From PALSA-1316 sp964499365 (lineage in GTDB: Bacteria; Nitrospirota; Thermodesulfovibrionia; Thermodesulfovibrionales; UBA6898), in contig CAZCKU010000001.1 of the NCBI GenBank assembly GCA_964499365.1, positions 1 through 64,000 of the forward strand: a stretch of 64,000 nucleotides of DNA, written 5' to 3'. Of this stretch, positions 40,488-49,635 are shown piece after piece. Every line of letters begins with the position of its first letter. The first letter of the stretch is position 1. The notes beneath the pieces were generated by a model. The model did no database searches, had not been told where the DNA came from, and worked only from the letters and a program-made list of their open reading frames with translations. Made by a program: the position numbers and the translations under genes.

Positions 40488-42398
40488 GTGGCGTTAGTGA
40501 GTCTGCAGGGCGTCAGCCTTGCATTTGGCGGACCGGAGGTGATCGATGGTGTCAGCCTCCAGATTGACCCCGGAGAGCGGGTCTGCCTGGTAGGCAGAAA
40601 CGGAGAGGGTAAGTCGACACTTCTGAAGATTATCAGCGGCGAGATGAGCCCCGATGCCGGTGAGGTGGTGCGGTCGCAGGGTGTGAAGATCGCTGCGCTG
40701 CCGCAGGAGGTGCCTCAGGGCCTGACCGGAACGGTGTTCGAGGTTGTCTCCGGTGGGCTTGGCAGCGTGGTCGGCCTGCTTACCGGATATCATGAGGTGA
40801 GCCATCGCCTTGCCCATACAGCCGATCCGGGGCTGATGGCTGAGCTGCAGCGCATACAGCACGAAATAGAGTCTGCTGGTGGATGGCAGCTTCAGCAGCG
40901 GGTCGAGACGGTTCTCTCCCGCCTGAGGCTCGACCCCGACGCCTCTGTTGCGGACCTCTCAGGAGGCTATAAACGACGGGTCCTGATTGCACGGGCGGTG
41001 GTGAACGAACCTGACCTCTTACTCCTTGACGAGCCGACAAACCATCTGGACCTCGAATCCATAGGATGGCTGGAAGACTTCCTCAGGGAGTTCAGCGGAT
41101 CGCTCCTCTTTATAACCCACGACCGCCGGTTTCTCCAGACCCTGGCGACCCGTATCATCGAGATCGACCGCGGCCGGATCACCGACTGGCCGGGTGATTA
41201 TGCCACCTATCTGGCCAGGAGGCAGGCTGAACTCGACGCCGAGGCAACGCAGAACGCCCTTTTTGACAAAAAGCTCAGCCAGGAGGAGGCGTGGATCCGG
41301 CAGGGCATCAAGGCCAGGAGGACCCGCAATGAGGGCAGGGTGAGGGCGCTGAAGGCATTAAGAAACGAGCGCCAGGCGCGGCGCGAGAAGACCGGGAGCG
41401 CTGATATGCGGTTGAATGAGGCCGAGAGGTCGGGGAGGCTGGTGCTTGAGGTCCGGGGAATTTCTCATGCCTATGAAGGGCGTGCCCTGATACGCGATTT
41501 TTCTACGGTTATCATGCGGGGGGACAAGATCGGCATTATCGGTCCGAACGGGTCAGGAAAGACCACCCTTCTCAGGATCCTCCTGGGCTCGATGGAACCG
41601 CAGCAGGGTTCTGTCCGACAGGGGACACGGCTTGAGGTCGCATATTTCGACCAGCACCGCGCACAACTGGACGATGAAAAATCGGTCATGCATAATGTGG
41701 CCGACGGTTACGAACATGTGACGGTCAATGGCAGGACGCGGCACATTATCGGGTATCTCGGGGATTTTCTTTTTTCTCCGGACCGAGCCCGTTCTCCGGT
41801 AAAGGTCCTCTCCGGAGGGGAGCGAAACCGTGCCCTTCTGGCGAAACTCTTTACGAAGCCCTCGAACGTACTGGTAATGGATGAACCGACGAATGATCTC
41901 GACACCGACACCCTCGAACTGCTCGAGGAGATGCTTATGGAATATGAGGGTACCGTCCTTCTGGTGAGCCATGACAGGGAGTTCCTCAACAACATTGTGA
42001 CGAGTACGATCGTATTCGAAGGCGGAGGAAGGCTTGTTGAATATGTCGGCGGCTACGATGACTGGCTGCGGCAGCGCAGTCCCGCGCAGGCGGGGGAGAC
42101 AGGGAAGCCGGAGAAAAAGGAGCGGGAGCCGAAACCAAGGCCGCGGCCCAGGCCTGAGCGTCCCCGGACCCTGACGTTTAAGGAGGGCCGTGAACTGGAA
42201 ACACTCCCTGCCCTGATCGAGTCCCTTGAAAACGAACGCGACGGGCTTTACGCACTGCTCGCCGACCCTGAGTTTTACCGGACAGAGGGCAGCAGGATCC
42301 CGGAGACACAGGCCAGGATCGCAGAGACTGAGGCCAGGATTGCCGGCGCATACGCGCGCTGGGAGGCCCTTGAGTCGATCCGCGAGGGTGCTGCATAA
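40488..42398 (+). CDS. uup: ABC-F family ATPase, Uup-like
   Basis: The 636-residue cytoplasmic protein has two ABC ATPase domains without membrane parts. Domain 1 has GRNGEGKST, LSGGYKRR and LLLDEPTNHLD. Domain 2 has GPNGSGKTT, LSGGERNR and LVMDEPTNDLD. The linker is basic (RRTRNEGRVRALKALRNER), and the C-terminus is a coiled coil of about 80 residues after a K/P/R-rich stretch, as in Uup. ABC-F proteins act on ribosomes or, for Uup, on DNA stability. Translation starts at GTG 40488 behind AGGGGAGAGG. Confidence 0.92.
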   Translation: MALVSLQGVSLAFGGPEVIDGVSLQIDPGERVCLVGRNGEGKSTLLKIISGEMSPDAGEVVRSQGVKIAALPQEVPQGLTGTVFEVVSGGLGSVVGLLTGYHEVSHRLAHTADPGLMAELQRIQHEIESAGGWQLQQRVETVLSRLRLDPDASVADLSGGYKRRVLIARAVVNEPDLLLLDEPTNHLDLESIGWLEDFLREFSGSLLFITHDRRFLQTLATRIIEIDRGRITDWPGDYATYLARRQAELDAEATQNALFDKKLSQEEAWIRQGIKARRTRNEGRVRALKALRNERQARREKTGSADMRLNEAERSGRLVLEVRGISHAYEGRALIRDFSTVIMRGDKIGIIGPNGSGKTTLLRILLGSMEPQQGSVRQGTRLEVAYFDQHRAQLDDEKSVMHNVADGYEHVTVNGRTRHIIGYLGDFLFSPDRARSPVKVLSGGERNRALLAKLFTKPSNVLVMDEPTNDLDTDTLELLEEMLMEYEGTVLLVSHDREFLNNIVTSTIVFEGGGRLVEYVGGYDDWLRQRSPAQAGETGKPEKKEREPKPRPRPRPERPRTLTFKEGRELETLPALIESLENERDGLYALLADPEFYRTEGSRIPETQARIAETEARIAGAYARWEALESIREGAA

Positions 42399-42450
42399 GA
42401 CGGGCCCGGCGCGCTCCAGCCAGGGGGTCGGCACCCTCGAAAAAACTATC

Positions 42451-42595
42451 TTGACGAACCCCCAGGGAACGTGCTATTGTACGAATAGAATTTTAGAAGT
42501 TTTTACGAGTACACAAGGCCACCAGGACTGTTACTCTGTGGCCTTTCTTCTTGAGGCCTTCTGAGATTTAGTTTATAGAGAAGGAGGTAAAAGAA
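42451..42595 (+). promoter_or_regulatory. Promoter and structured leader of cold-shock copy 2
   Basis: TTGACG (42451-42456) and TATTGT (42475-42480) are 18 bases apart. The shared box AATAGAATTTTAGAAGTTTT (from 42484) lies at the predicted transcript start. The hairpin AAGGCCAC (42515-42522) with GTGGCCTT (42538-42545) is followed by T-rich TCTTCTT. The second shared box, GAGGCCTTCTGAGATTT, lies at 42553-42569, and then comes the ribosome site AAGGAGG. The stems of the two copies differ in sequence but keep pairing, which supports a real RNA structure. Confidence 0.78.
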
Positions 42596-42796
42596 ATGGC
42601 ACAAGGAACTGTTAAGTGGTTTAACGACAGCAAAGGCTTTGGCTTTATCGCAAGTGAAGACGGAACTGATGTATTTGTTCACCATACGTCTATTCAGGGC
42701 GATGGCTTTAAATCCCTTGCCGAGGGAGACAAGGTCAGCTTTGATACTGAAAAGGGCCCAAAAGGCCCCAAGGCAATCAACGTAGTTAAACTGTAG
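42596..42796 (+). CDS. Cold-shock protein, CspA family (copy 2)
   Basis: The 66-residue OB-fold protein contains KGFGFI and VFVHHTSI, the RNA-binding motifs. It is almost the same as copy 1 at 18975, with a few changes near the N-terminus and the loops. It probably acts as an RNA chaperone. The AAGGAGG ribosome site is strong. Its leader shares the promoter spacing, two sequence boxes and the hairpin with copy 1. An intrinsic terminator follows. Confidence 0.96.
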   Translation: MAQGTVKWFNDSKGFGFIASEDGTDVFVHHTSIQGDGFKSLAEGDKVSFDTEKGPKGPKAINVVKL

Positions 42797-42806
42797 TATT
42801 TTTCGG

Positions 42807-42840
42807 AAAGGCCTCCTTCTCAGGAAGGGGGCCTTTTTTT
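42807..42840 (+). terminator. Intrinsic terminator of cold-shock copy 2
   Basis: AAGGCCTCCTT pairs with GGAAGGGGGCCTT, with the loop near 42819-42822, followed by seven T's. Confidence 0.85.
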
Positions 42841-42883
42841 GTTGCTGCCCCACCCTTTTTCCCTCCGGCTGTTCAGGGTCTTC

Positions 42884-42912
42884 TTGACAAAGAAACTGCT
42901 ATTGGGTAATCT
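42884..42912 (+). promoter_or_regulatory. Promoter of the DUF6982-like gene
   Basis: TTGACA (42884-42889) and TAATCT (42907-42912) are 17 bases apart, about 35 bases before the GTG start. Confidence 0.6.
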
Positions 42913-42947
42913 CTTGATATAACAAGTACTGCGGAGGTTTGAGCCCT

Positions 42948-43352
42948 GTGGACCCCATAAAAGTTGTCGTGCGGTATGCCGATGGCAGGATCATCAAGGG
43001 CAGTACCAATGATTTCTTTCCCAATAAGCCGGTATTTCATCTGCATCCGCTTGAGGCCGAGGCAGCGGACAAGGGGGTGGAGATCAACGTCAGGGAGCTC
43101 AAGGCGATCTTTTTTGTGAAGGATTTCACCGGGAACGCGGCGTATAACGAACGCAGGCATTTTGCAGACGGGGAGAAGCCTTCAGGCAGAAAGATAGAAG
43201 TGACGTTTCGTGATGGTGAGCTGCTGGTCGGCGCCACCATGGGATATGATGCGAGCCGACCGGGATTTTTTGTCGTCCCGACCGACCCTCAGTCGAATAA
43301 TCTCAGGATCTTTGTTGTTACCGCGGCAGTGAAAGGAACCCGTTACCTTTAG
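42948..43352 (+). CDS. DUF6982-like conserved protein
   Basis: The 134-residue beta-rich soluble protein begins with KVVVRYADGRIIKG, followed by STNDFFPNKPVFHLHP. It repeats a similar motif later (KIEVTFRDGELLVG ATMGYD), suggesting two related half-domains. It looks like the family I know as DUF6982, whose function is not established; I am only moderately sure of that name. The start is taken as GTG 42948, ten bases after GGAGG; a TTG at 42939 lies too close. It is convergent with recQ. Confidence 0.68.
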   Translation: MDPIKVVVRYADGRIIKGSTNDFFPNKPVFHLHPLEAEAADKGVEINVRELKAIFFVKDFTGNAAYNERRHFADGEKPSGRKIEVTFRDGELLVGATMGYDASRPGFFVVPTDPQSNNLRIFVVTAAVKGTRYL

Positions 43353-43387
43353 CTGATCCTGCGTCTGCCGGGCCGGGCAGCCGAGTG

Positions 43388-45580
43388 TCAGGCCTCTCCT
43401 GCCTCACGTCTCCTCAGAAGGTATGCCCTCGTAATTCTGGCTTCCTCAAAGCTGACCGTTCCGCTGAAATGCTCTACCGCCTCGTTGAGACTCCAATCGT
43501 TTTTCATGCGGAAAAAGTCCTCGATCAGCCCTCTCTTCGACGGGTCCACAAGCCGGTCGAGGTCGAGCTCGCAGCCGTCCCGGATCAGGCGTTCAATATG
43601 CGAGGCTATGGTTGAAGGCGAGAGGCCCCTCAGCTTGGCGACATCGTCCAGGGACATTCCTCCCCTGAAGAAAGCATAGGTTTCCTCTACCGTCTCACCC
43701 TTTTTCTTTTTCTGTTTTGTCTCAGCAGGCAGAGGTTCCTCAGCGCACTCAGGGGCCGGGATTCCGGGGTTTTCATCAAGATATCTCCTGATCTCGCTGG
43801 TGAAGGCTTCCCCGTACCGCTCAAGTTTCGCGTCGCCCACCCCGCTGATCCTTCTCATGGCAGACAGTGTCGACGGGTACGCCCTGCAGATCTCATGCAG
43901 CGTCCTGTCTGAAAATATGATATAGGGTGGCACCTGCTGGACCTCGGCGATCTGTTTTCTGACAGAGCGCATCCTGGCGAAAAGAGCTTCATCGTACCCT
44001 GAAGCCGCGGCCTGACTTCTCCCTGCCTTCGGCTTTGCCTCCTCTTTCTTGAGGGCGGTTATCTCTTCCCTGCCGAAGAGGATATCAGAGCCCTTTGTCG
44101 TGATATGCAGCACGGGATACGGTTCGCCTTCCTGCAGAAGGGCGCCCTGGGCGATCAGCTCATCAACAACCGACCGCCAGTATTTCTTGTCCCTGTCTTT
44201 GCCTGCACCATACGTCTTGATCTCGTGATGTCTGAGCTCGCGGATCCGTTTGGTATCAGCCCCGCTTACGATATCGATGATATGGCCTATGCCAAACCGC
44301 TGGCCTGTTCTTGATACCGCGGACAGGAAAATCTGCGCGTCGGTGGTCATGTCGACCTGCGCGGCCGAACCGCAGCAGATATCGCAGCTGCCGCAATTGT
44401 CCTCAGGGTAGACTTCGCCGAAAAAACCGAGCAGCTGTCTTCTCCTGCATACGTTGTGCGAGGCGAACCCCACGGTCTGGTTCAGCTTTTCAATCGCCAT
44501 GAACCGTTCCCGCTCGTCGGTCATTGCGTTGATGAAATAGCGGATCTTCGGAATATCGCCCCTCCCGAAAAAAAGCAGGCAGGCAGCCGGCTCGCCGTCC
44601 CTTCCCGCCCGTCCTGTTTCCTGATAGTACCCTTCAATATTTTTCGGGAGATCGGCATGGATAACGAAACGTACATTTGATTTGTCGATTCCCATGCCAA
44701 AGGCTATGGTAGCAACGATTACGGGGGCCTCGTCCCGGTTGAACGCCACCTGGTTGCGGCTGCGTTCTTCTGCGGACAGCCCGGCATGGTATGGCAGGGC
44801 CCCGATACCTTTTGCCTGCAGGAATTCGGCCGTTTCGGTTACCGCGTCCCTCGTTGTGCGGTAGATGATACCGGATTCTCCGGGATGGTCTCTGAGAAAC
44901 TCAAGTATCTGGGATTCGACCTTTGACTTTGCCCTGACCTGATAGAAGAGGTTCGGGCGGTTAAACGATGCCCGTACGATTTTCGGATTTCTCAGGCCTA
45001 TCCTGGCAATGATATCCTCCTGGACCTTCGGGGTCGCCGTGGCTGTGAAGGCAGCTACCGGGATGCGGGGAAAGACCTGCGGAATGCGGGAAAGGCCGAG
45101 GTAATCAGGCCGGAAATCATGGCCCCACTCGGACACGCAGTGGGCCTCGTCGATTGCGAAAAAGGAGATATCGGCCGACCTGAGTCTATCGAGAAAATGC
45201 GGCATGGCAAAGCGTTCGGGCGCGATATAAAGGAGGCGAATCTTGTTGTATTTCAGCAGGCGATAGGCGTCGGCGACCTCGGCTGCATCCATCGAACTGT
45301 TTATGAACGCCGCGGGGATTCCGTTTGCGGTCGCCGCGTCGACCTGGTCCTTCATCAGGGCAATGAGAGGGCTGATGACGACAGCGGTGCCCGGCATCAG
45401 CATTGCCGGCAGCTGGTAGCACAGGGACTTCCCTCCCCCTGTGGGCATAACGGCAAAGACGTCGCGGCGGTCGAGGATGCTCCTGACTATGGATTCCTGG
45501 TTCGGACGAAAGCTCTGAAAGCCGAAGACCGTTTTCAGGATATCGGGAATTGCAGGGCTGTTGTTGTCTTTTCGGGGCAT
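43388..45580 (-). CDS. recQ: ATP-dependent DNA helicase RecQ
   Basis: This 730-residue helicase has the motif chain FRPNQESIV, MPTGGGKSLCYQLP (Walker A), DEAHCVSEWGHDFRPDY, TATATP, YYQETGRAGRDG and the zinc Cys set ending NCGSCDICC. An HRDC domain follows (about 550-630; GVGDAKLERYG). The end has a helix-turn-helix-like segment (GGMSLDDVAKLRGLSPSTIASH). RecQ unwinds DNA in recombination and repair. The ATG at 45580 gives the standard N-terminus; the frame is open for 32 codons upstream without a ribosome site. Confidence 0.94.
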   Translation of the reverse strand: MPRKDNNSPAIPDILKTVFGFQSFRPNQESIVRSILDRRDVFAVMPTGGGKSLCYQLPAMLMPGTAVVISPLIALMKDQVDAATANGIPAAFINSSMDAAEVADAYRLLKYNKIRLLYIAPERFAMPHFLDRLRSADISFFAIDEAHCVSEWGHDFRPDYLGLSRIPQVFPRIPVAAFTATATPKVQEDIIARIGLRNPKIVRASFNRPNLFYQVRAKSKVESQILEFLRDHPGESGIIYRTTRDAVTETAEFLQAKGIGALPYHAGLSAEERSRNQVAFNRDEAPVIVATIAFGMGIDKSNVRFVIHADLPKNIEGYYQETGRAGRDGEPAACLLFFGRGDIPKIRYFINAMTDERERFMAIEKLNQTVGFASHNVCRRRQLLGFFGEVYPEDNCGSCDICCGSAAQVDMTTDAQIFLSAVSRTGQRFGIGHIIDIVSGADTKRIRELRHHEIKTYGAGKDRDKKYWRSVVDELIAQGALLQEGEPYPVLHITTKGSDILFGREEITALKKEEAKPKAGRSQAAASGYDEALFARMRSVRKQIAEVQQVPPYIIFSDRTLHEICRAYPSTLSAMRRISGVGDAKLERYGEAFTSEIRRYLDENPGIPAPECAEEPLPAETKQKKKKGETVEETYAFFRGGMSLDDVAKLRGLSPSTIASHIERLIRDGCELDLDRLVDPSKRGLIEDFFRMKNDWSLNEAVEHFSGTVSFEEARITRAYLLRRREAGEA

Positions 45581-45670
45581 GCTGTTTATGGTAACACGAA
45601 TACTGACAGGGCCGCTTCTGCGCTGTTTCATCCCGGGATATGCGACAAGCCGTTCATGGTACAATGAACT

Positions 45671-46015
45671 ATGCATGACAGGAAATCCAGGCTGGTCTAT
45701 TCCACGGACCAGAACGTGCCGCGCCGCGAGAAGCCTGAAGGGAAAGTCTGCCCGGCGTCCCCGTCGCCGGGGCAGGCGAGGGTGATCGTCCGGCTTGACC
45801 GCAAGGCCAGGGGCGGCAAATCGGTCACGGTGATCGAAGGCCTGCCGCTGCCGCAGAAGGAGCGGGAAGCGCTGCTGAAGCAGCTTAAGACCAGGTTCGG
45901 CACCGGCGGTACCATCAATGAATCAGCTGCCCTCGAAATCCAGGGCGACCACCGCGATCCGATTATATCGGTTCTTGAGGGCCTGGGATATAAACCGAAA
46001 CGCTCAGGCGGATGA
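45671..46015 (+). CDS. yciH: SUI1/YciH family translation factor-like protein
   Basis: The 114-residue protein has a flexible N-terminus and a SUI1 domain: VIVRLDRKARGGKSVTVIEGL, LKTRFGTGGTINE and EIQGDHRD. The domain is the bacterial counterpart of eIF1 and binds ribosomes; YciH is linked to stress translation in E. coli. No ribosome site is visible. TACAAT at 45660-45665 ends five bases before the ATG, so a leaderless transcript is likely. It is divergent from recQ. Confidence 0.9.
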   Translation: MHDRKSRLVYSTDQNVPRREKPEGKVCPASPSPGQARVIVRLDRKARGGKSVTVIEGLPLPQKEREALLKQLKTRFGTGGTINESAALEIQGDHRDPIISVLEGLGYKPKRSGG

Positions 46016-46090
46016 TCCGGCTTTCTTTTGTCTGCGGGCATCCGTTCATGGTAATGTATAAGGCCTTTATTTGAGAAAAGAGATGATTTG

Positions 46091-46318
46091 ATGAAAAAGA
46101 CCGATTATCTGATATGGCTTGGAATTGTTGCAGCTGCGGGAACTGCCGCCGGCATGCTTTCAGACCGAAAGAATCCGGCCCAGGGCGGGCTCATCGGTGC
46201 TGCCGCCAGCCTCGTTGCAGGATCAATCACGGCCGGTGTTTACCATTATATGACCGAAGAGAAGGTCCCGTATTATTCTACGTCGTCGCCGCTTTATGAG
46301 GAGGTTGATCCGGTTTAG
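46091..46318 (+). CDS. Small membrane protein, unknown
   Basis: The 75-residue protein starts at ATG 46091, preceded by AAGAGATG; an in-frame TTG at 46088 is ignored. It has two hydrophobic segments (about 5-20 and 30-46) joined by a loop, DRKNPAQGG, that resembles glycine-zipper proteins. A polar tail follows (YSTSSPLYEEVDPV). Function unknown. Confidence 0.55.
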   Translation: MKKTDYLIWLGIVAAAGTAAGMLSDRKNPAQGGLIGAAASLVAGSITAGVYHYMTEEKVPYYSTSSPLYEEVDPV

Positions 46319-46353
46319 TTTTGGCGCAGCAGGCGGCGCCACTGCATTTCAGG

Positions 46354-47679
46354 TCAGGTCTTCTTCAGGCCTTTTCCTGCTGGTCTTGACGGTCTCCGGC
46401 TTCCTGCTCCCCGGGATTTATCGCTGCCGCTTCTGCCGGATGACGGCCTGCTGCCGGACCCGGACCGCTGTCCCGGTTTTTTTCCGTAAGGTCCTGATTC
46501 CCTGCTGCGGTATCTCGTGGAGACATGTTTGTAGTCGGTGACGATCATCTCGTCCGTAACGGGGATAACCGGTATTTTCTGCTTGATGTATGCTTCTATC
46601 TCGGGGAAGGAAAGAACGTAGTCTTCGCAGGCGAGGCTTATCGCCTTGCCTTCCGCACCAGCCCTGGCAGTCCTGCCGATGCGATGCACATAATCCTCGG
46701 CGTCCTGGGGCAGGTCGTAGTTGATGACATGGGTTACCCCGTCGATATGCAGGCCGCGGCTTGCCACATCAGTAGCCACGAGCACCGACAGGCTGCCGTC
46801 CTTGAACTGGGCAAGGATCTTCATCCGTTTTTTCTGGTCGATATCGCCGGTCAGGGCAGCACTGTTAAACCCGTTTGCGTTCAGCAGGGCCATCAGTCTT
46901 TCTGCGGTGGATTTCATATTGCAGAAGATAATGAAATGCCCGTCAGGATTACGCCTGAGGATGCCCAGGAGCATCCCGAACTTTTCCTCTTTTCCGACGT
47001 GGTACAGTTCCTGCTCAACGATGTCGACGGTCATCTGCTCAGGGGTTACCCTGAAGAGTTCGGGATGGTTCATATGCTCGTAGCACAGTTCAAGGACGCG
47101 ATGAGACAGGGTCGCGGAGAAAAGCATGGACTGCCGCTTGTCATAGGGGGACATCCTTCTCAGCAGGAAGCGCAGGTCAGCAATAAAGCCCATGTCAAAC
47201 ATGCGGTCTGCCTCGTCAATAACAAGGAACTGGGTTTTGCTCAGACTGTACACTTTTTGTTTCAGGTAGTCGATCAGGCGGCCGGGAGTTCCGACCAGCA
47301 TGTCCACTCCTTTAGAGAGGTCCGACCGCTGTTTCTCGTAATCAATGCCGCCGAAGACCGGCAGTATTTTGAAGCCGGCAGGACCGCCAAGGAGTTTTGC
47401 CTCGGCATCAATCTGGACCACCAGCTCCCGTGTCGGCGCAATTACCAGCGCCCGGGGCGAAGGGCCTTGCCCGGCGGCGGGCACCTCAAGCATCCGGGAG
47501 AAGACCGCGATCAGAAAGGCAGCGGTCTTGCCGGTTCCTGTCTGGGCCTGGGCAGTGATATCTTTTCCCTGAAGGGCAGCCGGCACGGTCATCGCCTGAA
47601 CGGGGGTGCACTCGGCAAAACCGGCGGCACGTATTCCTTCCAGGACCGGTTCGGGGATATTCAGTTCGTCAAAACGCAT
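46354..47679 (-). CDS. DEAD-box RNA helicase, RhlB/RhlE-type (second copy)
   Basis: The 441-residue protein has the complete DEAD-box set: AQAQTGTGKTAAF, APTRELVVQ, VIDEADRMFDMGF, FSATL, ATDVASRGLHIDG and HRIGRTARAG. It ends in a basic Gly/Ser/Arg tail of about 70 residues that would bind RNA loosely. It is a different branch from the protein at 11597, being closer to RhlB than to RhlE by the GLHIDGV motif. Its job is probably RNA remodelling in degradation or ribosome assembly. TATAAG sits four bases before the ATG, so a very short leader is possible. Confidence 0.9.
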   Translation of the reverse strand: MRFDELNIPEPVLEGIRAAGFAECTPVQAMTVPAALQGKDITAQAQTGTGKTAAFLIAVFSRMLEVPAAGQGPSPRALVIAPTRELVVQIDAEAKLLGGPAGFKILPVFGGIDYEKQRSDLSKGVDMLVGTPGRLIDYLKQKVYSLSKTQFLVIDEADRMFDMGFIADLRFLLRRMSPYDKRQSMLFSATLSHRVLELCYEHMNHPELFRVTPEQMTVDIVEQELYHVGKEEKFGMLLGILRRNPDGHFIIFCNMKSTAERLMALLNANGFNSAALTGDIDQKKRMKILAQFKDGSLSVLVATDVASRGLHIDGVTHVINYDLPQDAEDYVHRIGRTARAGAEGKAISLACEDYVLSFPEIEAYIKQKIPVIPVTDEMIVTDYKHVSTRYRSRESGPYGKKPGQRSGSGSRPSSGRSGSDKSRGAGSRRPSRPAGKGLKKT

Positions 47680-47740
47680 ATGCCTTATACTCTAACTGAT
47701 TTTCAGCAGGGAATGCACAAAAAATGTTTATTTGGAAAAC

Positions 47741-47770
47741 AGAGCGGTCCGGGACTGCCCGGACCGCTCT
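47741..47770 (-). terminator. Intrinsic terminator of hcp
   Basis: AGAGCGGTCCGGG (47741-47753) pairs perfectly with CCCGGACCGCTCT (47758-47770). On the minus strand GTTTTCC follows. It ends the hcp transcript. Confidence 0.75.
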
Positions 47771-47803
47771 CTGCAGCGTATGTTTTTTCCGAAGGGAACC
47801 AGG

Positions 47804-49471
47804 CTAGGCAGCGGCCCCGATATCCTGGCAGCAGTCTTCTCCGAGTATCGTCCTGAGGTCCTCCTCCGGCGTGGCGGCGATCGGCTTGATATCGAAGTTT
47901 TTCACCAGCACATCCAGTACGTTCGGCGTGATGAAGGCCGGAAGTGTCGGCCCGAGGCGGATATCCTTGATGCCCAGATGCAGCAGTGAAAGGAGAATCG
48001 CGACTGCCTTCTGCTCATACCACGAAAGGACCAGAGAGAGCGGCAATTCGTTCACCCCGACATTGAAGGCCTTTGAAAGGGCCACGGCTATCTGGACGGC
48101 CGAATATGCGTCGTTGCACTGGCCGATGTCAAGCAGCCTCGGGATGCCCCCGATGTCTCCGAGTTCCTTGTCAAAGAACCTGAACTTGCCGCAGGCGAGT
48201 GTCAGGATGACCGTGTCCTTCGGTGCCATTTCGACAAATCTCGTGTAGTAGTTCCGTCCCGTCTTGGCCCCGTCGCAGCCGCCGACGAGAAAGAAGTGGC
48301 GGATCTGCTTGTTCTTGACAGCCTCGATCACCTTGTCGGCAACGCCGAGTACGGCATTTCTCGCAAAACCGGCCATCACTTCCTTCCCGGGCAGGTCCTG
48401 GCTGAACCCGGGCATCGCAAGGGCCTTTTCGATGACCGGGGTGAAGTCCCCGTCTGCTATGTGCTCTACATCCGGCCAGCCCACAAGGCCGCAGGTGAAG
48501 AGGTTGTCCTTGTATGTTGCCAGCGGCTTCTGGATGCAGTTGGTCGTCATCACGATCGCGCCGGGGAAGTGTGCGAACTCCTTATGCTGGTTCTGCCAGG
48601 CTGTGCCGTAGTGGCCGTAGAAGTGAGGATATTTCTTCAGGCCGGGATAGCCATGGGCCGGCAGCATCTCCCCGTGGGTATAGACATTGATGCCCCTGCC
48701 CTCGCTCTGCTTCAGGATCGCCTCGAGGTCCTTGAGGTCGTGGCCCGAGACGAGGATCGCCTTGCCGGCCTTTGCACCCAAGGGGACCCTGGTCGGCACC
48801 GGATGCCCGTAGGTCCCTGTATTTCCGGAATCGAGGATCTCCATTGCCTTGAGGTTGATCTCGCCGCATTTCAGGACAAGCGCGACCCAGTCGTTCAACC
48901 CGAGGTCTGTCCTGGTGGTGGCCGCAAGCGCCTCATGCATGAAGGCGTAGACCGAGTCGTCTGTCCTGCCGAGGATCTGGGCGTGGTCGGCATAGGCCGC
49001 AACTCCCTTCAGGCCGAAGATCAGGATGTCCTGGAGAGACTGTATGTCGTGGTCGATCAGAATATCGGTCACCCGTTCCACGACCTGCCGGCCCTGTTTC
49101 GCGAGCCCTTCGACCGAGGCCTCGGGTTTGAACGATGCGCTGCCGTGCGTAAAGTCCGTCTTCCCCCCTGCTGCCTTCACCTTTGCCTTCAGACTGTCAC
49201 GGAGTTCAATACTCTTCTGTATAAGTGACACGAACCGTTTCGGGTCGAAGTCTACATTCGTCAACGTCGAAAAGAGTGCCTTGGTCGTGAATATGTTGAG
49301 GTCCTGATCCACGATACCGGCCTTCCTTGCCTCGACCGCCTGGAGCGAGAGCCCCTTCAGCGAATAGATGAGGAGATCCTGAAGCGCCGATAACTCCGGA
49401 TCCTTCCCGCATACACCGATCTTGGTGCATGCCTTGCCGTTTGATGCCTGCTCGCACTGATAACAAAACAT
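47804..49471 (-). CDS. hcp: Hybrid cluster protein / hydroxylamine reductase
   Basis: The 555-residue protein has the anaerobe-type N-terminal cluster motif CYQCEQASNGKACTKIGVCG (C-x2-C-x8-C-x5-C). It also has the ligands of the hybrid Fe-S-O cluster: a His in YGHPVPT, Glu in YTHGEMLPAHGYP, and Cys in TNCIQKP, TCGLVGWPD, GGCDGAK and LACGKF. It reduces NO or hydroxylamine, and S-nitrosylates proteins in E. coli. The start at 49471 has GGAGG ahead of it. No hcr reductase is adjacent. An inverted TCAA-N8-TTGA lies about 50 bases upstream, near 49512, but I cannot assign it to a regulator. Confidence 0.95.
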   Translation of the reverse strand: MFCYQCEQASNGKACTKIGVCGKDPELSALQDLLIYSLKGLSLQAVEARKAGIVDQDLNIFTTKALFSTLTNVDFDPKRFVSLIQKSIELRDSLKAKVKAAGGKTDFTHGSASFKPEASVEGLAKQGRQVVERVTDILIDHDIQSLQDILIFGLKGVAAYADHAQILGRTDDSVYAFMHEALAATTRTDLGLNDWVALVLKCGEINLKAMEILDSGNTGTYGHPVPTRVPLGAKAGKAILVSGHDLKDLEAILKQSEGRGINVYTHGEMLPAHGYPGLKKYPHFYGHYGTAWQNQHKEFAHFPGAIVMTTNCIQKPLATYKDNLFTCGLVGWPDVEHIADGDFTPVIEKALAMPGFSQDLPGKEVMAGFARNAVLGVADKVIEAVKNKQIRHFFLVGGCDGAKTGRNYYTRFVEMAPKDTVILTLACGKFRFFDKELGDIGGIPRLLDIGQCNDAYSAVQIAVALSKAFNVGVNELPLSLVLSWYEQKAVAILLSLLHLGIKDIRLGPTLPAFITPNVLDVLVKNFDIKPIAATPEEDLRTILGEDCCQDIGAAA

Positions 49472-49635
49472 GTACAACCTCCTGAGAGTGATTTTTTTGA
49501 AGATGCCGTCAATCCATGACTTGAATTAAGTATATAATCATGGCTTCAGGATAAATATGATCAAGGTCATACTGGTGAAATTTTATCCCTTGACCGCAGA
49601 ACCGGCTATGATTTAACGTATCCCGGGATAATTAT

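Noticed and set aside
46525..47856. Plus-strand ORF of 443 codons opposite the DEAD-box gene
   Set aside because: The minus-strand gene carries the complete DEAD-box motif set. The plus-strand product resembles nothing and crosses the gene's start region.
48296..49228. Plus-strand ORF of 310 codons opposite hcp
   Set aside because: Hcp has all cluster ligands on the minus strand; the opposite frame is a shadow.
49505..49560. HcpR/FNR-type operator upstream of hcp
   Set aside because: Half-sites such as TTGAT and TCAA occur, but no palindrome with the right spacing is present.
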